Source of the DNA: an uncultured Bacteroidales bacterium | GTDB lineage: Bacteria; Bacteroidota; Bacteroidia; Bacteroidales; UBA932 | Reading direction: 5' to 3' | Assembly: GCA_900318445.1 (NCBI GenBank) | Contig: ONKO01000003.1 | Span: 1-64,000, forward strand | Length of the DNA stretch: 64,000 nucleotides | Part shown: piece by piece, positions 52,774 through 61,126 of the stretch | Layout: the number at the start of each line of letters is the position of its first letter | Position numbering within the stretch: position 1 is the first letter of the stretch | Made by a program: the position numbers and the translations under genes | Notes under the pieces: generated by a model | The model's database searches: none | What the model was told of the DNA's origin: nothing | Seen by the model: the letters and a program-made list of their open reading frames with translations, nothing else

Positions 52774-52818
52774 ATGCAAAAGAAGGGGGGGACGTTAACG
52801 TCTCCCCTTCTTTTGCAT
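52774..52818 (-). terminator. Hairpin across the yidC stop codon
   Basis: ATGCAAAAGAAGGGG (52774-52788) and CCCCTTCTTTTGCAT (52804-52818) are a perfect 15-bp inverted repeat. The right arm is the end of the yidC coding sequence (MQKKG), with the stop at 52797-52795 inside the loop. No long T-run follows, so it may be an RNA-stabilising hairpin rather than a simple terminator before yggS. Confidence 0.5.
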
Positions 52819-54657
52819 TTCCCGCTGCATCTTCTGGGCCTCTTCCAGACGCTGCTGCCACTTGCTCTTGGGCGCGGGCTTGTCCTCAGCGGCTTTTACT
52901 TTGGCTACGACTTCTTCAGGATTCACGACCCACTTGCGGATGATAAAGGTTTCTGCAAAGGTGATGATGTTACTCAGGAGATAGTAGTAGCTAAGACCGG
53001 AAGACAGGTTGTTACAGATGAAGAACATCATGATGGGCATCATGTACAGGCTCATGGCCTGCATCATCTTGGCATTGGGATCGTTGCCCGCATTCTGGCC
53101 CTGCATGGTAATCTTGGAGTAGAAGAACATGGAGACAGCCATGAGGAGGGCGAACAGGGAGATGTGGTCCATGCCCAGGATGCTGGTGTTCCAGTGGATG
53201 ATGTCGTCATAGGCGCTGAGGTCCTCGGCCCACAGGAAAGGCTGCTGGCGCAGTTCGATGGAAGCCGGGAAGAAGCGGAACATGGCCCACAGGATAGGCA
53301 TCTGAAGGAGCATCGGGAGGCATCCGCCCATGGGCGACACGCCGGCCTTGCGGTACAGGGCCATGGTCTCCTGCTGCTTTTTCATGGCGTCTTCCTGCTT
53401 GGGATACTTGGCGTTGATCTTCTCCATGAAGGGCTTGAGGGCCGCCATCTTGGCGCTGGAAGAGTAGCTCTTGTAAGCAAACGGCAGCACCACAATCTTG
53501 ATGGCGATGGTCATCAGGAGAATGATGAGGCCGAAGTTGGCGATCCCAGTGTGCAGCCAGTCAAACATGGGGATGATGAAGTACTTGGTGAACAGGCCGA
53601 TGATCTTACCACCCAGCGGAATCACTTTCTCGTAGGAGTGACCGTATGCCTTGAGGCCCTTGTAATTGTTGGGGCCGAAGTAGAACTCGAAGGGAACGTC
53701 GATGCGCTCTGCGCCGGGGGTGATATCGGCCCGCATGCCTGCCTTGCAGTGCATGAGGTCTTCTCCGCCCTTGGGCAGGAAGTCGATGCTGAATTCACCG
53801 TAGCTGAAGTTGCCCGGAGCGCGCATGATGGCGCTGAAGAACTGCTGCTGGAAGGCGAACCACTCGATGTTGTTGTTGAAGCGTTTCTCCCCCCTGCGGC
53901 CGTTGCCGATGTTACCCGGCTTGCTGTCTTCGGGGAAGTAGTAGTTGAGACGGGAATACTGGGTTTCGTTCTTGTAGCCCTTCTCCATACGGGGGATGAT
54001 GGCGTCGAAGTCTACGTCGATGCTTCCCACGTTGCGGGGAATGAGGTGACCCATTCCCACGAAGGACACGGTCTCGTTCACTGAATAGGAATCTTTTGAG
54101 AGGGTGTACTTCTGCTCGATGTAACCGCCCTGGGCGAAGGGCAGGCGCATGACCACGGTGCTGTCGGTGGTTTCGGCCACCTGGAAGTTGAACTTACGGG
54201 TATCGACGGCCGTGGGGGCATATATCACGTAACCCAGCTCCGTCTTTCCGGGCTGCAGCAGATAGAGGGGCTCCTTCCCATAGGTGAGGTAATCCTTCAC
54301 GAGGACCGAGTACGGCTGGGCGCCGCGGGTCGTGAACGTCACCTCCAGTTTCTCGTTGGAGAGGGTGATGAGCTGAGCCTCGGCGCTGGCGGCGGCATTC
54401 AGCAGGGAATCGGAATACACCGGAGCGGCGGGAGCGGCGGCGGGAGCGGGCGCAGCCTCTGCCGCAGCGGCGGCTTCGGGGTTGTTCGCCCTCCAGATGC
54501 TGTCCTGCTGCCACTGGGCGTATGCTTCAGCGGCGGCGATGGAATCCAGCTGGGCCTGATATGCTTGTTGTTTCTGTACCTGGCGGCTCTGATACCCGAA
54601 GAACCCCAGCATAATGAGGAAAATCAGGACAAAGCCTATAATCGAATTCTTATCCAT
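52795..54657 (-). CDS. yidC: Membrane protein insertase YidC
   Basis: A 620-residue insertase of the long Gram-negative type: N-terminal helix (SIIGFVLIFLIMLGFFGY, residues 5-22), Ala-rich linker, large periplasmic beta domain (about 100-360), and the five-helix C-terminal core. The core shows SYSSSAKMAALKPFMEKINAKYPKQEDAMKKQQETMALYRKAGVSPMGGCLPMLLQMPILWAMFRFFP. The C-terminus is basic (KMQREMQKKGRR). It inserts membrane proteins with or without Sec. It starts 3 bp after the DUF349 gene stop. Confidence 0.96.
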   Translation of the reverse strand: MDKNSIIGFVLIFLIMLGFFGYQSRQVQKQQAYQAQLDSIAAAEAYAQWQQDSIWRANNPEAAAAAEAAPAPAAAPAAPVYSDSLLNAAASAEAQLITLSNEKLEVTFTTRGAQPYSVLVKDYLTYGKEPLYLLQPGKTELGYVIYAPTAVDTRKFNFQVAETTDSTVVMRLPFAQGGYIEQKYTLSKDSYSVNETVSFVGMGHLIPRNVGSIDVDFDAIIPRMEKGYKNETQYSRLNYYFPEDSKPGNIGNGRRGEKRFNNNIEWFAFQQQFFSAIMRAPGNFSYGEFSIDFLPKGGEDLMHCKAGMRADITPGAERIDVPFEFYFGPNNYKGLKAYGHSYEKVIPLGGKIIGLFTKYFIIPMFDWLHTGIANFGLIILLMTIAIKIVVLPFAYKSYSSSAKMAALKPFMEKINAKYPKQEDAMKKQQETMALYRKAGVSPMGGCLPMLLQMPILWAMFRFFPASIELRQQPFLWAEDLSAYDDIIHWNTSILGMDHISLFALLMAVSMFFYSKITMQGQNAGNDPNAKMMQAMSLYMMPIMMFFICNNLSSGLSYYYLLSNIITFAETFIIRKWVVNPEEVVAKVKAAEDKPAPKSKWQQRLEEAQKMQREMQKKGRR

Positions 54658-54660
54658 ATC

Positions 54661-56475
54661 TTACTCCTGTGCCTCCTCTGCCTCTTTGGCACGAATCTGT
54701 GCCTTGAGCTCCTCGAGCTTGGCCTTGGCGGCGTCAATTCTCTCTTGCATCTGTGCTTTCAGCTTCTCTGCACCCTTGGACAGGCCGAAGAAGCCAATGT
54801 TATTCTCATAGGTCTGGATTTCCTGCTGCAGGGCGCTGAACTGCTCCTTGAGGCGCTCGGTCTCCGTAAGGGGACGACGCTCACGGCCATTTCCGCCACG
54901 CTCTCCACGGCGGGGACCACGGCTGCCGAAGCCGGGGAACTTGGAAGCCATCGCCTCCTTGTAGGCGGCCTGGATGGCATCCTTCTCCTTGAAGGGGACA
55001 AAGCCGATGGCATTCCACTTATCGGCAAATGCCTTCTGGGCATCGGCGTCGGTATCGGCCGAAGGCTCGTAAGCCTTGATTTCCTCGATGAGGGCCTTCT
55101 TGGCGGCGAGGTTGGCGCTGAGGCTTCCCTGGCCGTCGGGCCGATTGTCACGCGCGGTGAAGAAGGCATCGCAGGCGGCGCGGAAACGTTTCCAGATTTG
55201 CTCGCTCTTCTTGCGGGGCACGGCGCCAATCTCCTTCCACTGCTTCTGGAGCTCGATGAGACGGTCGCTGGTGGCCTTCCAGTCGGTGCTGTCCTTGAGG
55301 GACTCGGCTTCCTCGATGATGGCCATCTTCTTCGCGAGGTTCTCGTTCATGCTGTCCTTGAACTCGGAGAAGCTGGCTCTCTTGCGCTCGAAGAACTTGT
55401 CGCAGGCGGCGCGGAAGCGGTCATAGACCTTCTGGTTTTCCTTGCGGGTGGCAAAGCCGATGGTGCGCCACTCGGCCTGGATTTCCTCAATCTCCTTGCT
55501 CAGGGAATTCCACTGGGAGGAGGAGGTGATTTCCTTGTCGGCGATGGCTTCCACTTTCTCGCAGAGGGCCTGCTTGGCGGTGAGGTTCTGGGCCTGCTGC
55601 TCCTTCACACCCTCGAAGTGGGACTGATAGCGCTTGTTGATAACGGAGGTGGCGGCGCGGAAGCGCTCCCAGATTTCCTCGCGGAACTCCTTGGCCACGG
55701 GGCCCAGGTCTTTCCACTGCTCGTGGAGTTTCTGGAGCTCCTTGAAGGCTTCCACCACGTCTTCGTCGGCGGCAAGAGCCTCTGCCTGTTCGCAGAAAGC
55801 GGTCTTGGCTTCCAGGTTCTTCTTGAAGTCAAGGTCCCGGAGCTCACGGTTGATGTCCACCAGGTCGTAGAACTTGGTCACGTAGAGCTGATAGGTGTCG
55901 TTGATGTCTCGGAAGTTCTGCTGGGGCACGGGACCCACCTCGCGCCAGCGGTTCTGGATGTCACGGAACTTGGGGAAGGCATCCTTCATGTCTCCGGGCT
56001 CTTCCACAAGAACCTTGAGCTCTTCGATGATGGCCTGCTTCTTCGCAAGGTTTTCCTCACGAAGGGCGTCCTGTTCCTTATTATATTCGGCCCTTTCCTT
56101 CTTGTACTCCATGTACAGGCCCTTGAAGCCGGCCTCGATGGCGGCGAACGGGCTCACAGGACCGCTCTGCATGGGAACGGTACTGTCTTCTACGGGCGTA
56201 TTCTCGTCGGGTTCTTCCACTGCGGCATCTTCGCCGGCAGCCGCTTTCTCCCTGGAAAGCTTCTTATAAAAGGCAGACTTGATGGCCTCTGCCTCCTTGA
56301 ACCGCTTCATGCGGTCTTCACTTTCTTTCAGCTGCTGGAACAGATCGGTAAGCTCCGCCAGGGTTTTCTCTGCCAGGCTCACGGCGAACTCTTTCACATC
56401 CTCCACTACCTGTTCTGCTTTCTGGGCTACATCTGCGGCCTCTTCCTGGACCACAGGCTTCAATTCTTCACTCAT
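54661..56475 (-). CDS. DUF349 repeat protein
   Basis: A 604-residue, highly charged helical protein with several DUF349 repeats (about 70 residues each). Copies share the W(K/R)(E/D)(I/V/L)G(P/A)VP..(F/S)(R/E)..WKRFRAA pattern, e.g. RWREVGPVPQQNF, QWKEIGAVPRKKSEQIWKRFRAACD, and EWRTIGFATRKENQKVYDRFRAACD. The C-terminus is a coiled coil. The function of the family is poorly known. It precedes yidC with a 3-bp gap, so a link with membrane biogenesis is possible but unproven. Confidence 0.85.
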   Translation of the reverse strand: MSEELKPVVQEEAADVAQKAEQVVEDVKEFAVSLAEKTLAELTDLFQQLKESEDRMKRFKEAEAIKSAFYKKLSREKAAAGEDAAVEEPDENTPVEDSTVPMQSGPVSPFAAIEAGFKGLYMEYKKERAEYNKEQDALREENLAKKQAIIEELKVLVEEPGDMKDAFPKFRDIQNRWREVGPVPQQNFRDINDTYQLYVTKFYDLVDINRELRDLDFKKNLEAKTAFCEQAEALAADEDVVEAFKELQKLHEQWKDLGPVAKEFREEIWERFRAATSVINKRYQSHFEGVKEQQAQNLTAKQALCEKVEAIADKEITSSSQWNSLSKEIEEIQAEWRTIGFATRKENQKVYDRFRAACDKFFERKRASFSEFKDSMNENLAKKMAIIEEAESLKDSTDWKATSDRLIELQKQWKEIGAVPRKKSEQIWKRFRAACDAFFTARDNRPDGQGSLSANLAAKKALIEEIKAYEPSADTDADAQKAFADKWNAIGFVPFKEKDAIQAAYKEAMASKFPGFGSRGPRRGERGGNGRERRPLTETERLKEQFSALQQEIQTYENNIGFFGLSKGAEKLKAQMQERIDAAKAKLEELKAQIRAKEAEEAQE

Positions 56476-56507
56476 GTTTGATTGAGATTAGGTTAAACAA
56501 TAACTCA

Positions 56508-56515
56508 CAAATATA
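56508..56515 (-). promoter_or_regulatory. -7 promoter box of the DUF349-yidC operon
   Basis: TATATTTG on the minus strand, about 32 bp upstream of the ATG at 56475; the -33 element is not clear. It faces the trmD promoter. Confidence 0.45.
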
Positions 56516-56538
56516 AGAATTATTCCGTGAAAAAACGC

Positions 56539-56546
56539 TACTTTTG
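56539..56546 (+). promoter_or_regulatory. -7 promoter box of trmD
   Basis: TACTTTTG (TAnnTTTG match), 18 bp before the ATG at 56565. Confidence 0.45.
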
Positions 56547-56564
56547 CATCACAAATCTACCGCT

Positions 56565-57242
56565 ATGCTCAGAATTGACATCATAACCGTGGTTCCAGAG
56601 CTTCTGGACAGCCCGCTCAGTTACTCCATCCCCGGCCGGGCCGTCAAGAAGGGCCTGGCAGAGATACACATACACGACCTCCGCAAATACGGCCTCGGCA
56701 GCCGCCAGACCGTAGACGACTACTCCTATGGCGGAGATGCCGGCATGGTCATGATGGTGGAGCCCGTGTTCAACTGCATAGGCGAGCTCAAGGCGCAGCG
56801 CCACTACGACGAAGTCATCTACATGGCCCCCGACGGAGAAATCCTCACCCAGGGCATAGCCAACGAGCTCTCCCTCAAGGAGAACATCATCATCCTGTGC
56901 GGCCACTACAAGGGCATCGACGAGCGCATCCGCGAACACCTCATCACCCGCGAGATCTCCGTGGGAGACTTCGTGGTAAGCGGCGGCGAGATTCCTGCGG
57001 CACTGCTGGCCGACAGCATCATCCGCCTCATCCCCGGTGTGCTCACCGACGAGACATCGGCCCTGTCCGACTCCTTTCAGGACGGCCTTGTCTCCCCTCC
57101 CGTCTACACGCGCCCGGCCGAGTTCAACGGCTGGAAGGTCCCGGACGTCCTCCTCAGCGGAAACCCCAAACTCATCCGCGCCTGGCAGGACGAGAAAGCC
57201 ATCGAACGCACCCGCGAACGCCGTCCCGGCCTGCTGGAATAG
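56565..57242 (+). CDS. trmD: tRNA (guanine-N1-)-methyltransferase
   Basis: A 225-residue TrmD that makes m1G37 in tRNAs. The SPOUT trefoil-knot region is visible: [28 protein letters not shown] and [30 protein letters not shown], then the C-terminal [23 protein letters not shown]. The start is at [12 protein letters not shown], the usual N-terminus. It is slightly shorter than E. coli TrmD (255), which is normal for Bacteroidetes. It stands alone, divergent from DUF349-yidC and followed by palindromic repeats. Confidence 0.95.
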   Translation: MLRIDIITVVPELLDSPLSYSIPGRAVKKGLAEIHIHDLRKYGLGSRQTVDDYSYGGDAGMVMMVEPVFNCIGELKAQRHYDEVIYMAPDGEILTQGIANELSLKENIIILCGHYKGIDERIREHLITREISVGDFVVSGGEIPAALLADSIIRLIPGVLTDETSALSDSFQDGLVSPPVYTRPAEFNGWKVPDVLLSGNPKLIRAWQDEKAIERTRERRPGLLE

Positions 57243-57279
57243 GCCGATGGAACAGGCAGCCGCGGGGCTTCACCCCCAT

Positions 57280-57390
57280 GGCGCTTAAGTAGCCGGGGGC
57301 CGCGGCGTTTAAGTAACCAGGGACCGTGGCGCTTAAGTAACCGGAGCCGTGGCTCTTAAGTAACCGGGGGCCGCGGCGCTTAAGTAACTG
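57280..57390 (+). repeat. Tandem repeat, five units of 23-24 bp
   Basis: Units start at 57280, 57304, 57328, 57351 and 57375 with core GGCGCTTAAGTAACC followed by a GGGGCCGC-like block; a few bases vary per unit. The GGCGCTTA core is shared with the outer arms of palindromic element A. There are no unique spacers, so it is not a CRISPR array. It begins 37 bp after trmD. Confidence 0.9.
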
Positions 57391-57479
57391 AATATCAACC
57401 GATTAATACAACTGACGGGTGTGGTTTTCGCACCCGTCAGTTGTACTAACGTACTGACTATCAACAGCTTAAGCACCAC
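57375..57479. repeat. Nested palindromic element C
   Basis: The inner stem TTAATACAACTGACGGGTG (57403-57421) pairs with CACCCGTCAGTTGTACTAA (57431-57449), 18 of 19 positions, with a 9-base loop. It shares ACAACTGACGGGT with element A. The outer arms are the fifth tandem unit (GGCGCTTAAG at 57375) and CTTAAGCACCAC (57468-57479), an imperfect match. It could terminate trmD. Confidence 0.8.
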
Positions 57480-57566
57480 AACCTCTGATGTACGTACATT
57501 GAAACCGCGCTGGAGTGCCGATTTTTTGTACGTACACCGGGGGCCGGGGCGTCGCGAAAGTGCTCA

Positions 57567-57660
57567 CACTGCGGGTAACGTGACAATTTCAGTCCAGTTA
57601 CCCGCAAAAAAGGCCGTTTTTGACGGTAACCAGACCAAAACTGTCAAGTTACCCGCAGTG
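57567..57660. repeat. Nested palindromic element D
   Basis: The outer arms CACTGCGGGTAACGTGACA (57567-57585) and TGTCAAGTTACCCGCAGTG (57642-57660) pair at 18 of 19 positions. The inner arms GTTACCCGCAAAAA (57597-57610) and TTTTTGACGGTAAC (57617-57630) pair at 12 of 14. The arms share GTTACCC, so inner and outer stems could exchange partners. Nothing protein-like is seen in 57480-57790. Confidence 0.75.
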
Positions 57661-57792
57661 AACTGTCGGCGTTTGGGCGTTGAAGCGAAGGGGCGGAACC
57701 TGCCCTCGTCTGCCCCTGAACCTGCCCCGTCTACCGCCTGCCACGGCCGGAACAGGCTGCGTGCCGGAAGTGATTGAAGCAGGGCCCTCATA

Positions 57793-57830
57793 CCAAAATA
57801 AGGCTCGCATCACTGCGAGCCTTATTTTGG
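57793..57830. terminator. Bidirectional hairpin terminator
   Basis: CCAAAATAAGGCTCGCA (57793-57809) and TGCGAGCCTTATTTTGG (57814-57830) form a perfect 17-bp stem with a 4-base loop. T-rich ends occur on both strands. Confidence 0.8.
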
Positions 57831-57926
57831 TTAGTTAGTAGTGTATTCTTACCTTAAGAAGAAGGTTAATTAGTTGGTTAGAAGATGCGTGTTAGTGTAG
57901 AGAACAAGTAGTGTTAACTCGTTTTC
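57793..57926 (-). ncRNA. Candidate small RNA (about 135 nt)
   Basis: A full promoter at 57961-57932 predicts a transcript from about 57926 leftwards. It ends in a perfect 17-bp hairpin (57793-57830). The body contains no ATG, is rich in unpaired-looking CUAAC/ACUAC stretches, and includes one small hairpin (ACCTT-CTTCTT-AAGGT, about 57848-57863). I do not recognise a known RNA family. It starts about 70 bp downstream of the thiamine receptor gene on the same strand, so it could alternatively be a 3' part of that mRNA. Confidence 0.55.
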
Positions 57927-57931
57927 TAAGG

Positions 57932-57961
57932 CAAAGGTAAAACAACTTTTTAAAACCACAA
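57932..57961 (-). promoter_or_regulatory. Promoter of the candidate small RNA
   Basis: On the minus strand TTTTG (TTG at 57961-57959) and TACCTTTG (57939-57932) are 19 bp apart, one of the best promoter matches in the window. It lies in an AT-rich gap after the TonB receptor stop. Confidence 0.65.
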
Positions 57962-57996
57962 AATTTTTTTAACTAATTTTATGTAAATAAAATTTT

Positions 57997-60180
57997 TTAA
58001 AAAGAATAAGCGGCTTTTACCATCACATTCAGCGGAGCCTGCGGATAAACGCCTGAACCAGTGGTAATTTCTCCAGAGGCGGGATCATAGGTCTCCCAGC
58101 GCCATCCAGCGGCATAATAAAGATGGTTAAAAAGGTTATTAAAAAATATTAAAAACTTAAGCTCTCCCCGTTTTAGTGCCACAGAGTGCGATGCAGACAG
58201 TCCTGCGACAAAATAAGAGGGCACGGCGAGGGCTTCACGCATGGAGTTGTCGAGGTATTGTTTACCCACAAATTTACCATTCCAGGAAACGGATCCCCCC
58301 TTCCAGGGAAGGACCGTCGCCTGCACCATGGCAATCACCGAAGGAGACATAAGCATGGTGGTGCGGCCATAGTGGACCGGGAACGTCATGGTATAATCGG
58401 CATCCGGAACATAAGAAGTGTAGTCTGCAATCTCATTCATGGAGAAGGTAGCATTGGAATCAAACCAAAGCCAGGAAAGCGGCTTCCATCCCGCAGAGAG
58501 TTCAACACCCCGGCGCCAGGCACGGGGCACGTTCTCCTTGATGGCATAGCCGGAAGAAGACAGCCGGCCCGTTTCCAGAAGCATGTCCGTGTATTCCATG
58601 GCATAGAGATTCGCCGACAAAGCAAGCTTCTCGCCCGTGAAAGCATACCCGGCCTCCACATCCACCATCTGCTCCGGCTTAATGTCCAGCGCATCTCCCT
58701 TGATGTTCTCCTTGATGTCTCCCCTGCCCGGCTCGCGGTGTCCAACGGCCACGGAAGCATAAAGCTTATGCCCGCCCCACGACGCCGTAAGACCGGCGCG
58801 GGGGTTGAAGAAATTCCACACGCGGTCATAGTCGAAGCGGTCCTCATCGGCCGCCCCGTACTCCAGCCAGTCGTCATCCACCCCCTTCAGGGTATAGCCG
58901 ATGCGCCGGTACTGAAGGTCGGCATAGGCCGTGAGCCACTTCCAGGGCCTGTACTCGGCCCGGAGGAAACCGCTCACATCGCTCTTTCGGCCGGTATTGT
59001 CATACCAGGAAGGCTGGTCAAAGCTGTCCAGCCCCTTCACCCAGAGCACCTCTCCCCAGTGCCCGCCACGATACCAGCTGGCATTCACGCCGCCGGTCAC
59101 ATCCAGCGAAGAAGACTTGAACCCCAGCGAAGAGTTCACCACAAAAAAGTCATTGCCCATCTTCTTCCGGTAAATCATATCGGCTACGGCCGGCTGCAGG
59201 GAAGACGGGAAGCCAAACCGCTTGATCTTGCGGTCTGTCTTATAATACTCGTCGTAACCGTCCCCGCGCGTATAATTAAACGTATTGGACCAGAAAAGAC
59301 GCTCCCCGAACGCGCGCGTATAGTTAAGCTGAAGGTGGTGCTGGGCATAATTGTCGGTCTGATTGTCATAGTAGCACACATTCCCCTCGTCATCCTTATA
59401 CTTGCCGGCCCCGTTGTAGCGGCGGTCCACATAATACTGTTCCAGGTCAATGCCGTCCCAGGTAATGCCGCTCTTCTGGTTTCCCATGAGGTAGGTAAGG
59501 CGCAGGGAGCGCGGGCCCCTGAGCCAGCCCAGCACGGCAAACACCGACTGGGAATTCACCTTGGCATTGCGGATATACCCGTCGGTACGGCCCCAGTTGC
59601 CTGCAATGTTAAAGTACCAGCCCCCGGGAAGAAGGCCCGTGGAGAAAGCGCCCGAGCCGATGACCGTCCCATAAGAGCCGCCGCTCAACTCCACTTTTCC
59701 CGTAGGATCGGCGCCCACAAAAGCGGTATTCATGTTGATGCTGGCGCCAAAGGCACCGGCACCGCTGGCCGATGTCCCCAGACCGCGCTGCACCTGCACG
59801 CCCGACAGGAGCGAAGTGAGCGACGGGATGTTCACCCAGAACACCTCCTGGCTCTCGGCATCGTTCAGGGTAATGCCATTGAGCGTGATGTTGATCTGCG
59901 ATCCCTTGGAACCGCGGATGGTCATGGCCGAATTGCCAAGCCCCGTACCGCCTTCGTTATAAGTCACCACCGACGGCAGCAGGTTCAGCGCCATGGGCAG
60001 CGAGTGCGACGGATCCGACGCACCCAGCCGGTCCTTGCCGACGGTCGAGAAAGTAACGGGAGTAAATGCATTGGCACGGGAGGCCGATACGACAACCGAG
60101 TCCAGACGCTCGGTCTTTTCCTGCGCGATGGCGCAGAAGGGCAGCACAGCAAGCGCTGCCAGAAGCAGTGATTTTTTCAT
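57997..60180 (-). CDS. TonB-dependent receptor, predicted thiamine transporter
   Basis: A 727-residue TonB-dependent receptor: signal peptide to about residue 19, TonB-box region ERLDSVVVSASR, plug domain (SLPMALNLLPSVVTYNEGG, GLGNSAMTIRGSKGSQINITLNGI) and a beta-barrel ending LNVMVKAAYSF with the terminal Phe. It has no SusD partner and no carboxypeptidase-like N-terminal domain, so it resembles vitamin or siderophore receptors. The TPP riboswitch directly in front of the ATG points to thiamine or a thiamine phosphate as ligand. Bacteroides uses a comparable riboswitch-controlled receptor. The direction and riboswitch position make the assignment strong for regulation, inferential for substrate. 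Confidence 0.85.
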   Translation of the reverse strand: MKKSLLLAALAVLPFCAIAQEKTERLDSVVVSASRANAFTPVTFSTVGKDRLGASDPSHSLPMALNLLPSVVTYNEGGTGLGNSAMTIRGSKGSQINITLNGITLNDAESQEVFWVNIPSLTSLLSGVQVQRGLGTSASGAGAFGASINMNTAFVGADPTGKVELSGGSYGTVIGSGAFSTGLLPGGWYFNIAGNWGRTDGYIRNAKVNSQSVFAVLGWLRGPRSLRLTYLMGNQKSGITWDGIDLEQYYVDRRYNGAGKYKDDEGNVCYYDNQTDNYAQHHLQLNYTRAFGERLFWSNTFNYTRGDGYDEYYKTDRKIKRFGFPSSLQPAVADMIYRKKMGNDFFVVNSSLGFKSSSLDVTGGVNASWYRGGHWGEVLWVKGLDSFDQPSWYDNTGRKSDVSGFLRAEYRPWKWLTAYADLQYRRIGYTLKGVDDDWLEYGAADEDRFDYDRVWNFFNPRAGLTASWGGHKLYASVAVGHREPGRGDIKENIKGDALDIKPEQMVDVEAGYAFTGEKLALSANLYAMEYTDMLLETGRLSSSGYAIKENVPRAWRRGVELSAGWKPLSWLWFDSNATFSMNEIADYTSYVPDADYTMTFPVHYGRTTMLMSPSVIAMVQATVLPWKGGSVSWNGKFVGKQYLDNSMREALAVPSYFVAGLSASHSVALKRGELKFLIFFNNLFNHLYYAAGWRWETYDPASGEITTGSGVYPQAPLNVMVKAAYSF

Positions 60181-60182
60181 TT

Positions 60183-60258
60183 TTCCTTACGGCGGTATCA
60201 ACCGCATCAAGTTATGAGGGTGTAATCTCAATCCGGGATAAATCCCGGATACCCCTTA
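60183..60258 (-). promoter_or_regulatory. TPP (thiamine pyrophosphate) riboswitch
   Basis: On the minus strand the THI-element order is visible: AAGGGGT (P2 5' side), a perfect P3 hairpin (ATCCGGGAT-TT-ATCCCGGAT, 60250-60231), TGAGA (60230-60226), and ACACCCT (P2 3' side). The P4/P5 block follows: AACTTGAT-GCGGT-TGAT-ACCGC-CGTAAGGAA. The TAAGGAA end lies 3 bases from the ATG, so ligand binding would hide the ribosome site and repress translation. Confidence 0.9.
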
Positions 60259-60270
60259 ATTATTTTAATC

Positions 60271-60330
60271 TTAGGGGGCTCTGCCCCCTTAAAAACCCCC
60301 GCGGCCTTACGGCCGGGCGCCAGAGGCGCC
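60271..60330 (-). terminator. Cluster of GC-rich hairpins after the glutaminyl cyclase gene
   Basis: Three stems in a row: GGCGCC/GGCGCC (60316-60330), CGGCC/GGCCG (60302-60315) followed on the minus strand by GCGGGGGTTTTT, and TTAGGGGGC/GCCCCCTTAA (60271-60292). The middle one has the form of a terminator for the 61102-60353 gene. Confidence 0.5.
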
Positions 60331-60352
60331 TATTATAACTAACAAATAAAAA

Positions 60353-61102
60353 CTATTTGCTTATAAGTTCTATTTGATAAAGTTTCGGCCAATTTTTGCC
60401 CGTAACATATATTTTGCCTTTGTCGTCAACGGCAATGCCGTTAAGCACATCGGTGGCACTGGTATAGAGCTCGTCGGGAAGAAGGCCCGTGCAGTCCAGG
60501 GCGCCTTCCACCTTACCCGAGGAAGGATTGATCATCACAATCATGTCCGTCATATACACGTTAGCCCAAATCCTTCCGTCAATCCACTCCAGCTCATTGA
60601 GGTTTCTCAGCGGCCGGCCGTTCATGGTAACGGGAAGCTTCTTAAGGAGCTTCATATCGGCATCCAGGAAGTACAGGTTAGCACTTCCGTCGCTCGCGAT
60701 GAGCTGCTTGCCGTCCGTCGTGAGGCCCCATCCCTCGCGGGGATAGCTCACCGTCTGCTTGTAGGAAAGCGTAGCGGCATCGTAGCGGAAAGCCACCTTG
60801 TTGGTCCAGGTAAGGACATACAAGTCCTTTCCCAGGATGACGGAGCCCTCTCCGAAGTATTTCCGGTTGAGCTTTTTCTCAACAACGGGCTTACCGGTTG
60901 CAAGGTCCACCGTCCTGATGGTACTGGTTCCGTACTGCCCGGTAGTCTCATAGAGTTTTCCGCCATGGAAGAAAAGGCCCTGGGTGTAGGCCATCATATC
61001 GTGGGGATACTCCTTCACCACCTTGGGCCGATACTGCTTTACCTGGGCCTGAGAGCAGGCGCAGAGGGCAAGCAGGGCAAGAATGACAAGTTGTTTTTTC
61101 AT
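60353..61102 (-). CDS. Glutaminyl-peptide cyclotransferase
   Basis: A 249-residue exported five-bladed propeller of the plant/bacterial glutamine cyclotransferase family (PF05096). Visible: signal/lipobox-like LLALCACSQA, VVKEYPHDMMAYTQGLFFHGGKLYETTGQYGTSTI, EGWGLTTDGKQLIASDGS, LNELEWIDGRIWANVYMTDMI and LNGIAVDDKGKIYVTGKNWPKLYQI. It converts N-terminal Gln to pyroglutamate on exported proteins. Mature SusD-like and other outer-membrane proteins of Bacteroidetes often begin with Gln after signal cleavage, which suits a role in maturation. The start is at MKKQLVIL (61102); a TATCTTTG box lies 9 bp upstream. Confidence 0.9.
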   Translation of the reverse strand: MKKQLVILALLALCACSQAQVKQYRPKVVKEYPHDMMAYTQGLFFHGGKLYETTGQYGTSTIRTVDLATGKPVVEKKLNRKYFGEGSVILGKDLYVLTWTNKVAFRYDAATLSYKQTVSYPREGWGLTTDGKQLIASDGSANLYFLDADMKLLKKLPVTMNGRPLRNLNELEWIDGRIWANVYMTDMIVMINPSSGKVEGALDCTGLLPDELYTSATDVLNGIAVDDKGKIYVTGKNWPKLYQIELISK

Positions 61103-61111
61103 TTCGGAGTG

Positions 61112-61119
61112 CAAAGATA
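61112..61119 (-). promoter_or_regulatory. -7 promoter box of the glutaminyl cyclase gene
   Basis: TATCTTTG on the minus strand ends 9 bp from the ATG at 61102, implying an almost leaderless mRNA. Confidence 0.5.
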
Positions 61120-61126
61120 GCAAAAT

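Noticed and set aside
54565-56481. Long open frame on the plus strand opposite the DUF349 gene (638 codons)
   Set aside because: It is antisense to a well-supported charged helical protein. Its open state follows from the high GC and codon bias of the real gene. The sequence is repetitive and hydrophobic with no family.
57280-57390. CRISPR array
   Set aside because: The units are contiguous 23-24-bp repeats without unique spacers, only five copies, and no cas genes nearby.
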